Part shown: in pieces, positions 6,703-12,546 of the stretch | Layout: the number at the start of each line of letters is the position of its first letter | Numbering within the stretch: the stretch's first letter is position 1 | Assembly: GCA_016181985.1 (NCBI GenBank) | Contig: JACOYG010000053.1 | Span: 1-15,395 of the forward strand | DNA length: 15,395 nucleotides | Direction of reading: 5' to 3' | Source: Candidatus Nealsoniibacteriota bacterium | GTDB taxonomy: Bacteria > Patescibacteriota > Minisyncoccia > Minisyncoccales > MHMH01 | Program-made: the position numbers and the translations under genes | The notes under the pieces: generated by a model | Seen by the model: the letters and a program-made list of their open reading frames with translations, nothing else | Told to the model about the DNA's origin: nothing | Databases searched by the model: none

Positions 6703-8502
6703 ATGATATCAAATACAAAACATACTGTCAATATCATAAAACAACTTGAATTAATGGCTAATAAGTTGAGGATTCATTCTTTGGAATCCACGGCCGAGGC
6801 AGGCTCGGGGCACGCGACCTCTTGCCTATCGTGCGCTGAAATAATGAGCTGCCTTTTCTTTTCGGTTTTAGACAAAAATGACGAGTTTATTCTTTCTAAG
6901 GGCCACGCCGCTCCTATTTTATGGGCGGCTTTAGCGGAGGCCGGATGCTTTCCTAAAGATGAATTAAAAAATTTAAGAAAGCTCGGCAGTTTTTTAGAAG
7001 GCCATCCTACGGCTCGCATGCCTTGGGTGAAAGTGGCAACCGGTTCTCTGGGGCAAGGTTTGTCGGCCGGCGTTGGCATGGCCTTGGCAAAAAAGTTGAA
7101 GGACGATGATGGCGAGGTTTATGTTCTTCTGGGAGACGGCGAATGCGCCGAAGGTTCCGTTTGGGAGGCGGCCAATTCCGCCGCTTATTATAACCTTGAT
7201 AATCTTTGCGCCATAATTGACGTTAACGGACTTGGCCAATCGGAAAAAACTATGCACGGCCATAACTTGGAAAAGTATAAAAAGAAATTTGAGGCATTCG
7301 GCTGGTCATCGATCATTGCCGACGGCCACAGCGTTAAGGATATTCTCTCCGTTTTAAAGAACGCCAAAAAATTATCAAAAAAACCGTTGGTTATTATTGC
7401 AAGAACCGTAAAAGGCAAAGGAGTTTCTTTCTTGGAAAATAAGGAGGGGTGGCACGGCAAGGCGCCAAAAAAAGATGAATTAGCCATCGCTCTTAAAGAA
7501 ATCGGTCCGGCCGACATAGAATTAACTTCAAGGTTTGAATGCCCGAAGAGAGCAAGCAGTAATTTTATTGATTTTAAATTAAATGATTATAACTTGGGAG
7601 ACATGGTCGCCACGAGGGCGGCTTACGGAAAGGCCTTGGTGAATTTGGGAGAAAAAAATAACGATGCCGTGGTTATTGACGGCGACGTCAAAAATTCAAC
7701 CATGACCGAGTATTTTTTTGAGAAGTTTCCCGAAAGATCTTTTCAATCTTTCATCGCCGAACAAAACATGGTTGGCATGGCCGTGGGATTTTCGGCTATG
7801 GGCCTGAATCCTTTTGTGGCCACATTTTCCTGTTTTTTAAGCAGAGCCCATGATTTTATCCGTATGGCGCAATATTCTTTTGCCAATATAAAGTTTGCCG
7901 GATCCCATTCGGGAATAAGCATCGGCCAAGACGGCCCTTCCCAAATGGGGCTTGAGGATATACCCATGTTTTTGAATATTCCGGGAGCCGTCGTTCTTTA
8001 TCCCGCCGACGCTGTTTCAACGGAATATCTGGTTAAAGAAACCGCCGCATTTAAGGGTATCTCTTATTTAAGAACAACCAGAGAAAAGACAAAGGTTATT
8101 TATAAAAACGGAGAAAAGTTTCCTTTGGGCGGATTCAAAGTTTGGGGCGGGAGCAACGACGACAAGGCCTTGGTTATCGCCGCGGGCATTACTTTGCATG
8201 AAGCATTAAAGGCGCAGGAAATTTTAAAGGAAAGGAATTTTCCAATCAGAGTTGTTGACCTCTATTCTTTAAAGCCGATTGACGAAGAGGGCTTAATGAA
8301 AGAGGCAAAAGAATGCAATAATAATGTTGTGGTGGCGGAAGATCATTATTGTTCAGGCATGGGATTTGTTGTTTCCATGGTTTTGGGCAAGATCAAGAAT
8401 CTTTGCGTAAAGAAAATGCCGGAGTCCGGTAAGCCCGAAGAACTGATGAAAAAGTACGGCATCGATGCAGATGCTATTATTAAAGCCATAATTAACAATT
8501 AA
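6703..8502 (+). CDS. tkt: transketolase (full length, metazoan-like active site)
   Basis: Thiamine diphosphate enzyme moving two-carbon ketol units between xylulose-5-phosphate and aldose phosphates. Seen in the 599 aa product: SGH (35-37), SKGHAAP with His68, ATGSLGQGLSAGVGMALA (112-129), the ThDP/metal motif GDGE (144-147) through N175, AEQNM with the ThDP-activating Glu353, and GQDGPSQMGLEDIPMF (408 onward). This last motif has Gln414 where E. coli-type enzymes have His, as in the shorter metazoan-type transketolases. Both halves (PP and Pyr domains) are fused, followed by the C-terminal domain. ATG6703 was chosen because the helix before SGH is conserved and a start at 6754 would cut it; the frame is open upstream through rpe, but that reading is not credible. 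No Shine-Dalgarno is visible. The next gene begins six bases after its stop. Confidence 0.95.
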   Translation: MISNTKHTVNIIKQLELMANKLRIHSLESTAEAGSGHATSCLSCAEIMSCLFFSVLDKNDEFILSKGHAAPILWAALAEAGCFPKDELKNLRKLGSFLEGHPTARMPWVKVATGSLGQGLSAGVGMALAKKLKDDDGEVYVLLGDGECAEGSVWEAANSAAYYNLDNLCAIIDVNGLGQSEKTMHGHNLEKYKKKFEAFGWSSIIADGHSVKDILSVLKNAKKLSKKPLVIIARTVKGKGVSFLENKEGWHGKAPKKDELAIALKEIGPADIELTSRFECPKRASSNFIDFKLNDYNLGDMVATRAAYGKALVNLGEKNNDAVVIDGDVKNSTMTEYFFEKFPERSFQSFIAEQNMVGMAVGFSAMGLNPFVATFSCFLSRAHDFIRMAQYSFANIKFAGSHSGISIGQDGPSQMGLEDIPMFLNIPGAVVLYPADAVSTEYLVKETAAFKGISYLRTTREKTKVIYKNGEKFPLGGFKVWGGSNDDKALVIAAGITLHEALKAQEILKERNFPIRVVDLYSLKPIDEEGLMKEAKECNNNVVVAEDHYCSGMGFVVSMVLGKIKNLCVKKMPESGKPEELMKKYGIDADAIIKAIINN

Positions 8503-8508
8503 AATACT

Positions 8509-9327
8509 ATGCAAATATTTATTGACTCGGCTAAATTAGAGGAAATAAAAGAGGCCTATAATGCGGGCATACTTGATGGCGTTACCACTAATCCGTCTTT
8601 GATTAAAAAGGCGGTTGAGGAAATTAAGAAGAGAGGAGACGGCATTGATATGGAAGATTATATCAAGGAAATTCTTAAAACGGCCCATAACGCCAGAGTC
8701 AGTTTGGAGGTGACAGAATACATTTATGATAAAATGGTTGAGCAGGGCAGGAAGCTTTTTAAAATGTTTAATCCCGCGGCTAAAAATGTTTATATCAAAA
8801 TTCCCGCCAATCCGTCGTTTGAGGGAGAAAAAGGCAAAGAATTTGACGGCCTAAGAGCCATCAAAACTTTATCCCAAGAAGGCATACCCGTTAATTGCAC
8901 TTTAGTGTTTACACCGGAGCAGGCTTTATTGGCGGCTAAAGCGGGAGCTAAAATAGTCAGCCCGTTTGCCGGCCGAATAGACGATTATTTGAGAACTAAA
9001 AATAATATTGCATTTGATAAGTCGGATTATTATCCGGCCGATGGTAAAAATGATTTAAATGACAACGGCATTGTTTCCGGGATTGATCTGGTACGGCAAA
9101 TTGCGGAAATTTTCAAAAAACATAGTATCGAGGCCGAGGTTCTGGCGGCTTCCATAAGAAATACCCGGCAGGCCAGGGAAGCGGCTTTGGCGGGGGCTGA
9201 TATTGCCACGCTTCCTTTTGAGGTCATTAAAGAGCTGTTGGCGCATTACAAAACCAGGGAGGGCATGAGAAGTTTTACCGATGACGCTATTCCTGAATAC
9301 GTTAATTTAACTAAAGGTCGAAACTAA
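8509..9327 (+). CDS. tal: transaldolase, FSA/TalC type, with an insertion
   Basis: Class I (Schiff base) aldolase-fold enzyme of the small transaldolase/fructose-6-phosphate aldolase group. Seen: FIDSAKLEEI (4-13), DGVTTNPSLI (23-32), SLEVT, VYIKIPA with the Schiff-base Lys97, GIPVNCTLVFTPEQALLAAKAGA, SPFAGRIDD, and VLAASIRNTRQAREAALAGAD. At 272 aa it exceeds the usual 210-220, mainly through extra residues before YIKEIL, at FEGEKGKEFDG, and in a roughly 25-residue Asp/Asn-rich insert (FDKSDYYPADGKNDLNDNG). Coming after transketolase, it completes the non-oxidative pentose phosphate branch, so transaldolase activity is the likelier role; FSA activity cannot be excluded. Confidence 0.93.
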   Translation: MQIFIDSAKLEEIKEAYNAGILDGVTTNPSLIKKAVEEIKKRGDGIDMEDYIKEILKTAHNARVSLEVTEYIYDKMVEQGRKLFKMFNPAAKNVYIKIPANPSFEGEKGKEFDGLRAIKTLSQEGIPVNCTLVFTPEQALLAAKAGAKIVSPFAGRIDDYLRTKNNIAFDKSDYYPADGKNDLNDNGIVSGIDLVRQIAEIFKKHSIEAEVLAASIRNTRQAREAALAGADIATLPFEVIKELLAHYKTREGMRSFTDDAIPEYVNLTKGRN

Positions 9328-9365
9328 TCACTCAATCACTCAATCACTTAATTACTTAATCACTA
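9326..9365 (+). repeat. 8-bp tandem repeat, five copies (AATCACTC-like)
   Basis: Units AATCACTC, AATCACTC, AATCACTT, AATTACTT and AATCACTA follow each other with period 8, starting on the last two bases of the transaldolase stop codon and ending four bases before the next ATG. It fills the whole gap between the genes. Unit number may vary among strains by slippage. A role as spacer or 5' leader for the next gene is possible but not shown. Confidence 0.9.
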
Positions 9366-9369
9366 ATTT

Positions 9370-9528
9370 ATGACGGAAGCTTATTGCGTTAAATGCAAAG
9401 AAAAAAGAGAAATGTCCGGGGCAAAAGAGGTCTCAATGAAAGGCAAGGGCGGCACAACCAGGAAAGCGATGACCGGCACTTGCCCGAAATGCTCCACAAA
9501 AATGTTCAGAATCATGGGCAAAGCGTAG
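9370..9528 (+). CDS. DUF5679-like small zinc-ribbon protein
   Basis: A 52-residue protein starting MTEAYCVKCKEKREM, with C6-x2-C9 and C38-x2-C41 (TCPKCSTKMFRIMG) and a Gly/Lys/Thr loop between them. The pattern and the words YCVKCKEKREM and GTCPKC...MFRI fit the DUF5679 family as I remember it; function is unknown, but zinc binding with nucleic-acid or protein contact is plausible from the fold. No Shine-Dalgarno; the 8-bp tandem repeat immediately precedes it. A strong hairpin starting 17 bases after the stop ends the transcript. Confidence 0.85.
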   Translation: MTEAYCVKCKEKREMSGAKEVSMKGKGGTTRKAMTGTCPKCSTKMFRIMGKA

Positions 9529-9545
9529 CCGATTAGAGAACAGCA

Positions 9546-9580
9546 TAAAACTTACAGACGTCGGGCGTCTGTAAGTTTTA
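9546..9580 (+). terminator. perfect 15-bp hairpin, likely bidirectional terminator
   Basis: 9546-9560 (TAAAACTTACAGACG) is the exact reverse complement of 9566-9580, with a TCGGG loop. The A- and T-rich flanks of the stem (AAAA/TTTT) make it usable on both strands. It closes the pentose phosphate cluster and is followed at once by a new promoter. Confidence 0.75.
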
Positions 9581-9581
9581 C

Positions 9582-9611
9582 TTGACAGTGATTTTATCAA
9601 AGAGCTACAAT
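9582..9611 (+). promoter_or_regulatory. sigma70-type promoter (TTGACA-18-TACAAT)
   Basis: A perfect -35 TTGACA (9582-9587) and a -10 TACAAT (9606-9611, 5 of 6) are separated by 18 bases. Start of transcription is expected near 9618, about 15 bases before the ATG at 9633. Confidence 0.75.
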
Positions 9612-9632
9612 GAAAATAGATTAAGATAAATT

Positions 9633-10007
9633 ATGAAAAAGAAATCAGGCCAAAATTTTATATTAAAAGATATAAAAAAGTTGCTTATTGGACAGACGGC
9701 AACAATTATCAAAGAAGTGGATAGTCGCTTTATAACGGAGAGAGGGATAACGGATAAAAAATTTGGAGATGCGAGGAAAGAAACCGAAAGTTTGCTTTCG
9801 CAGCAAACAATCGTTATCCTCGGTGCGGTTGATGAAAAATTAGAGCAAACAAAAAAAGAATTTAAGCAGGAAATTAACGGGCTTAGAATAAGCGTTGATA
9901 AATTCGTTGGATTTTATACTAAACAAGACCAAGAGTTTACGATCATGAAAGAACACATGAAAAGATTAGAGGCGAGATTGGAAAAGATAGAGGTGAAATT
10001 AGCATAA
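9633..10007 (+). CDS. coiled-coil protein of unknown function (124 aa)
   Basis: Soluble, highly charged and mostly helical, with heptad-like stretches (KLEQTKKEFKQEI, KEHMKRLEARLEKIEVKL) and a short hydrophobic patch (SLLSQQTIVILGAVDEKL). No signal peptide and no transmembrane helix. ATG9633 is the first start after a clear promoter, with no strong Shine-Dalgarno. It is bounded by hairpins on both sides and so is probably monocistronic. Similar short coiled-coil proteins are common in CPR genomes, but I cannot name a function. Confidence 0.75.
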   Translation: MKKKSGQNFILKDIKKLLIGQTATIIKEVDSRFITERGITDKKFGDARKETESLLSQQTIVILGAVDEKLEQTKKEFKQEINGLRISVDKFVGFYTKQDQEFTIMKEHMKRLEARLEKIEVKLA

Positions 10008-10024
10008 ACAAACCGATTATTTTG

Positions 10025-10048
10025 AAAACAGCCAGATCGGCTGTTTTT
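10025..10048 (+). terminator. intrinsic terminator after the coiled-coil gene
   Basis: AAAACAGCC (10025-10033), loop AGATC, GGCTGTTTT (10039-10047) and a T-run ending at 10048. It starts 18 bases after the coiled-coil stop codon. Confidence 0.88.
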
Positions 10049-10073
10049 GTGTTAAGAAAATTACGCGTTAAGT

Positions 10074-10079
10074 TATAAT
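10074..10079 (+). promoter_or_regulatory. -10 box (TATAAT) before a short ORF and the MBL gene
   Basis: Perfect TATAAT seven bases before ATG10087, with no clear -35. It follows the terminator at 10025-10048, so a promoter is expected about here for the MBL gene. The distance to the ATG suggests a leaderless start. Confidence 0.4.
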
Positions 10080-10086
10080 TAAATCA

Positions 10087-10233
10087 ATGTCAAGTTTTTG
10101 CATGGATAGAAAATATGTTAAATTAAGGTTAGTTCACGATATTCGGGATTTACGAAATCCGCTTTACCTCCCGAGGGTGTCGCGGAAACCCTCGGAAGGT
10201 GTACGTTGCGGATTTCGGAAATTATTACCATGA
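10087..10233 (+). CDS. possible 48-codon leader ORF overlapping the MBL start
   Basis: An ATG seven bases behind a TATAAT opens a basic frame, MSSFCMDRKYVKLRLVHD..., that stops at TGA 10231-10233, sharing ATGA with the MBL start at 10230. Most of its second half is the palindrome at 10153-10217, so the peptide is unlikely to be a conserved protein. It may act as a translational coupler, like the mini-ORF before rpiB, or be fortuitous. Confidence 0.25.
   Translation: MSSFCMDRKYVKLRLVHDIRDLRNPLYLPRVSRKPSEGVRCGFRKLLP
10153..10217 (+). repeat. nested palindromic element upstream of the MBL gene
   Basis: Outer arms CGAAATCCGC (10153-10162) and GCGGATTTCG (10208-10217) are perfect reverse complements. 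Inside them ACCTCCCGAGGGT (10166-10178) pairs with ACCCTCGGAAGGT (10188-10200) at 12 of 13 positions around a 9-base loop. No T-run follows. It looks like a REP-type repetitive element or an RNA control structure in the leader of the MBL gene. Confidence 0.75.
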
Positions 10234-11105
10234 GGAAAAATCCGGTTTTTATTATTTTAGGAACGCTGATTAGTTTTAACCTCCTTGCTTGGATGGCGGT
10301 TTGGGAGTTGAGGGGGAGCGGGCTGGAAGTTACTTTTTTTGATGTGGGGCAAGGGGACGCGGCGTTTATTGAAACGCCCGAAAGAATGCAGATTTTAATT
10401 GACGGAGGCCCGACGTCTGTAATTTTGGAAAAATTAGGCAAAGAGATGCCTTTTTGGGATAGGACGATCGATTGGATCATTTTAACGCACCCCGAGAAAG
10501 ATCACTTATCGGGATTGATTGAAGTTTTAAAAAGCTATAATGTGAAAAATATTTTATGGACAGGAATTGTCCGCGATACTGCTGAATACCGGGAATGGCA
10601 AAAATTAATCAAAGAAGAGGGCGCTGGAATTGTCATCGCTAAGGCCGGCATGTGTGCGCTCTCCGACAGTGCACAATCTTGTGCACTGTCGGAGAGCGCA
10701 CACGTTGATATTTTATATCCGTTTGAGAGTTTGGAGGGTAAGGAATTAAAAGACAGTAACGATACTTCCATAATCGCTAAATTGGTTTTTGGCAAAATAT
10801 CATTTTTATTTACCGGCGACGCCACCCAATCCGTCGAAAAAGAGCTTGTGCGAGGCCCGACCCCGCACAACCTTGATTCGGACGTGTTGAAAGTGGGGCA
10901 TCATGGGAGCAAAACTTCCACGAGCAAAGAGTTTGTGAAAGCGGTATCGCCGGAAGTTGCCGTAATTTCCGCCGGCAAAAATAATTCTTACGGCCATCCG
11001 CATCGGGAAGTTTTAGATAATTTAGCGGGGATAAATATTTTAAGAACCGATTTAGACGGCGATATAAAAATCATCAGCGATGGCGTAAATTATACGGTAA
11101 ATTAA
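10230..11105 (+). CDS. membrane-anchored ComEC-like MBL-fold hydrolase
   Basis: 291 aa, equivalent to the metallo-beta-lactamase domain of the competence protein ComEC (COG2333 type) but without the channel domain. Seen: one N-terminal hydrophobic anchor (about 6-24), FFDVGQGDAAFIE (37-49), DGGP, the metal motif THPEKDHLSG (H87, D91, H92), FTGDA with D197, GHHGSK (223-228) and YGHPH (254-258). ATG10230 places the anchor correctly; an in-frame TTG at 10206 would add eight residues from the palindrome. Residues 141-158 (MCALSDSAQSCALSESAH) are encoded by the palindrome at 10652-10703 and lie between two predicted beta strands, after IVIAKAG and before VDILYPF. With the metal motifs intact the protein is probably active. 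Extracytoplasmic nuclease or phosphodiesterase activity is inferred from the family. Confidence 0.9.
   Translation: MRKNPVFIILGTLISFNLLAWMAVWELRGSGLEVTFFDVGQGDAAFIETPERMQILIDGGPTSVILEKLGKEMPFWDRTIDWIILTHPEKDHLSGLIEVLKSYNVKNILWTGIVRDTAEYREWQKLIKEEGAGIVIAKAGMCALSDSAQSCALSESAHVDILYPFESLEGKELKDSNDTSIIAKLVFGKISFLFTGDATQSVEKELVRGPTPHNLDSDVLKVGHHGSKTSTSKEFVKAVSPEVAVISAGKNNSYGHPHREVLDNLAGINILRTDLDGDIKIISDGVNYTVN
10652..10703 (+). repeat. 52-bp perfect palindrome inside the MBL gene
   Basis: Arms of 25 bases (10652-10676 and 10679-10703) are exact reverse complements around a TC loop. It adds no stop or frameshift. Read in the gene's frame the two arms give CALSDSAQ-S-CALSESAH. A 23-base unit of it recurs at 11108-11130 with one difference (C/T). 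It resembles a mobile or repetitive palindrome that tolerates insertion into coding sequence, as Rickettsia palindromic elements do. Confidence 0.92.
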
Positions 11106-11133
11106 AATGTGCACTGTCGGAGAGTGCACATTT
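11105..11133 (+). terminator. palindromic repeat copy acting as terminator between converging genes
   Basis: AAATGTGCACT (11105-11115) pairs perfectly with AGTGCACATTT (11123-11133) around GTCGGAG. It begins on the last base of the MBL stop codon. 11108-11130 matches 10680-10702 at 22 of 23 positions, so it is the same repeat family as the palindrome inside the gene. T-rich sequence follows on the plus strand, and the minus-strand gene ends at 11144, so it may terminate both. Confidence 0.75.
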
Positions 11134-11143
11134 GGTTTTGATT

Positions 11144-11611
11144 TTATACTCCGGGCAGGAGTATTTTTTTAGCCAGTTCTATCGCATCGTCAAGATTGTC
11201 CACAATAAATCCGGCTGCGTCTCTTAATATCGGATGATCGTGAATATTACCTTCCTTTTCCATGACGAGGATAATCGGTTTTACTCCGTCGTCTGACCAG
11301 CCGACTTCTATCATTGTACCGATAGAAACTTTGGCAGCTCCAAAGAGATTTATTATGACCGCATCGGCTCTTTTGGTATCGAAACGATCTCTTCTGGTTA
11401 TGCCCTTTCCGGAAGACAGAGGAATATCTTCATAGCTCGCTTTAACGCTTTTTTCTTTTTTTAAATAATCCTTGCCTCGCATCGGCGAAATGACTTTTAT
11501 TTCGGGGTGGCATTTCATTTTTTCTGCCACATATTTCCGCCAGTCGATGGAATCGCCATAAGAAATGCCGGTTATCGGTCCCGACAGAAAGAGATAATAA
11601 ACCTCGCTCAT
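11144..11611 (-). CDS. nucleoside 2-deoxyribosyltransferase-like protein
   Basis: 155 aa with the features of the nucleoside deoxyribosyltransferase / DUF4406-like superfamily, which cleaves or transfers the N-glycosidic bond of (deoxy)nucleosides or nucleotides. Seen: FLSGPITG (8-15, substrate loop), ISPMRGKDYL, RRDRFD (73-78), ADAVIINLFGA (82-92), and SIGTMIEVGW (96-105), where Glu102 fits the nucleophile position. No signal peptide. The start is secure: a strong Shine-Dalgarno (AGGAGG) lies seven bases before the ATG. Divergent from ndk, with overlapping promoters, which fits nucleotide salvage or pool cleansing. The exact substrate cannot be told. Confidence 0.8.
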   Translation of the reverse strand: MSEVYYLFLSGPITGISYGDSIDWRKYVAEKMKCHPEIKVISPMRGKDYLKKEKSVKASYEDIPLSSGKGITRRDRFDTKRADAVIINLFGAAKVSIGTMIEVGWSDDGVKPIILVMEKEGNIHDHPILRDAAGFIVDNLDDAIELAKKILLPGV

Positions 11612-11616
11612 TTTTC

Positions 11617-11626
11617 GTCCTCCTTT
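11617..11626 (-). promoter_or_regulatory. strong Shine-Dalgarno of the deoxyribosyltransferase-like gene
   Basis: On the minus strand AAAGGAGGAC reads toward the ATG at 11611, with AGGAGG (11619-11624) and seven bases of spacing. It is one of only two clear Shine-Dalgarno sites in the window; the other precedes galT. Confidence 0.9.
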
Positions 11627-11647
11627 TATTAAAGAGCCGTCTTGTTA

Positions 11648-11676
11648 AGGTTATCTTCTGCCGGATGATTTGTCAA
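11648..11676 (-). promoter_or_regulatory. minus-strand promoter candidate (TTGACA-17-TAACCT)
   Basis: Read on the minus strand, TTGACA (plus 11671-11676) is 17 bases from a weak -10 TAACCT (plus 11648-11653). It would give a leader of about 30 bases containing the Shine-Dalgarno. Its -35 overlaps the -35 of the ndk promoter on the other strand. Confidence 0.5.
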
Positions 11677-11698
11677 AATTTTAAAAAGGTGGTATATA
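11670..11698 (+). promoter_or_regulatory. ndk promoter (TTGTCA-17-TATATA)
   Basis: -35 TTGTCA (11670-11675) and -10 TATATA (11693-11698) at the ideal 17-base spacing. ATG11708 lies nine bases after the -10, so the mRNA should be leaderless or nearly so, consistent with the lack of a Shine-Dalgarno. Confidence 0.65.
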
Positions 11699-11707
11699 GA
11701 AAATAAT

Positions 11708-12304
11708 ATGATTACACAAAACCCAAAAGAAGAGAGAACTTTATTAATCGTAAAACCCGACGGCGTAAAAAGGGGACTGACCGGAGAAATCATTTCCCGC
11801 ATTGAGCAGAGGGGGCTGAAGATTATCGCCCTGGAAATGATTCACGCCACAAAAGAGCAAGTGAACGATCATTACCCGAAAGATCCGGCTTGGATCAAGC
11901 GTTTGGGAGAAAAGTCCATAAATACATATAAAGAGCACGGCATGGATCCCAAGGCGGAATTAGGCACGGATGATCCGGCGAAAATTGGAGAATTCGTGAG
12001 ATCGTGGCTTTTGGACTTTTTAACTTCCGGCCCGGTCGTAAAAATGGTAATCAAGGGTATCAGAGCAGTAGCTATGGTTAGAAAGATAGCCGGCCAAACT
12101 ATGCCTACTATGGCAGAAATGGGCACTATTCGGGGAGATTTTTCCGTAGACGATGCCGCAGCTGCCAATAGAGGCAAGAGAGCTGTCCATAATATTATTC
12201 ATGCGTCGGAAACCCCCGAAGAGGCCGCCCACGAAATAGATTTTTGGTTCGCCACCGATGACATTCACGACTACAAGAGAGCGGAGGAAGATATAATGTT
12301 TTAA
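11708..12304 (+). CDS. ndk: nucleoside diphosphate kinase, long form
   Basis: Transfers the gamma phosphate of NTPs to NDPs through a phosphohistidine. Seen in the 198 aa product: ERTLLIVKPDGVKRGL (9-24), a Kpn-loop region with IKGIRAVAMVRKIAGQT (115-131), GTIRGDFS (139-146) and the active-site NIIHASET with His165. Usual length is 130-155 aa; here about 45 extra residues at about 57-103 (DPAWIKRLGEKSINTYKEHG and following) enlarge the segment between the second helix and the Kpn loop, a variant also known in some archaeal and CPR enzymes. It is followed three bases later by a perfect terminator. Confidence 0.96.
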   Translation: MITQNPKEERTLLIVKPDGVKRGLTGEIISRIEQRGLKIIALEMIHATKEQVNDHYPKDPAWIKRLGEKSINTYKEHGMDPKAELGTDDPAKIGEFVRSWLLDFLTSGPVVKMVIKGIRAVAMVRKIAGQTMPTMAEMGTIRGDFSVDDAAAANRGKRAVHNIIHASETPEEAAHEIDFWFATDDIHDYKRAEEDIMF

Positions 12305-12307
12305 AAC

Positions 12308-12335
12308 AAAACCAGCCCCGAAAGGGGCTGGTTTT
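12308..12335. terminator. bidirectional intrinsic terminator (ndk / zinc protein)
   Basis: AAAACCAGCCCC (12308-12319), GAAA tetraloop, GGGGCTGGTTTT (12324-12335): 12 perfect pairs flanked by A- and T-tracts, so it works from both sides. It ends ndk and the converging minus-strand gene that stops at 12339. Confidence 0.95.
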
Positions 12336-12338
12336 AGA

Positions 12339-12527
12339 TTAACGACCGAATCTTGAGTTTCTCCTCTTTTGCCAACAGTCTCGGCAATAGATTGGTCTGT
12401 CAGGAGCTGGAGCGAATGGAAGCTCCGTTATCGGAGTTTCGCATTCAGAACATTTCCAATCTCCCTTAACCATTTCTCTCGGAGGAAAATCTCTTTTCGG
12501 ACGATCATCGTCAAATTTCTGAAACAT
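12339..12527 (-). CDS. small zinc-binding protein, CxxC-x18-CxxC
   Basis: 62 aa, basic, with two CxxC knuckles: WKCSECETPITELPF, then RPIYCRDCWQKRR. Between the pairs lie 18 residues with the PFAPAPDRPIYC word typical of the CxxC-x17-CxxC proteins that abound in CPR genomes; most of those have 17 residues and an additional Cys after the first knuckle, which is absent here. The basic termini suggest nucleic-acid contact, but function is unknown. No Shine-Dalgarno is visible. It is transcribed from a consensus promoter through a leader of about 77 bases holding a terminator-like hairpin. Confidence 0.85.
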   Translation of the reverse strand: MFQKFDDDRPKRDFPPREMVKGDWKCSECETPITELPFAPAPDRPIYCRDCWQKRRNSRFGR

Positions 12528-12546
12528 AGATATTTTTTTGAAAAAT

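Noticed and set aside
9326..9365. CRISPR array
   Set aside because: The repeat unit is 8 bases in direct tandem with no spacers and no cas genes nearby.
10206..10229. TTG start eight codons upstream for the MBL protein
   Set aside because: Those codons are part of the palindrome, and ATG10230 begins right before the basic residues and membrane anchor.
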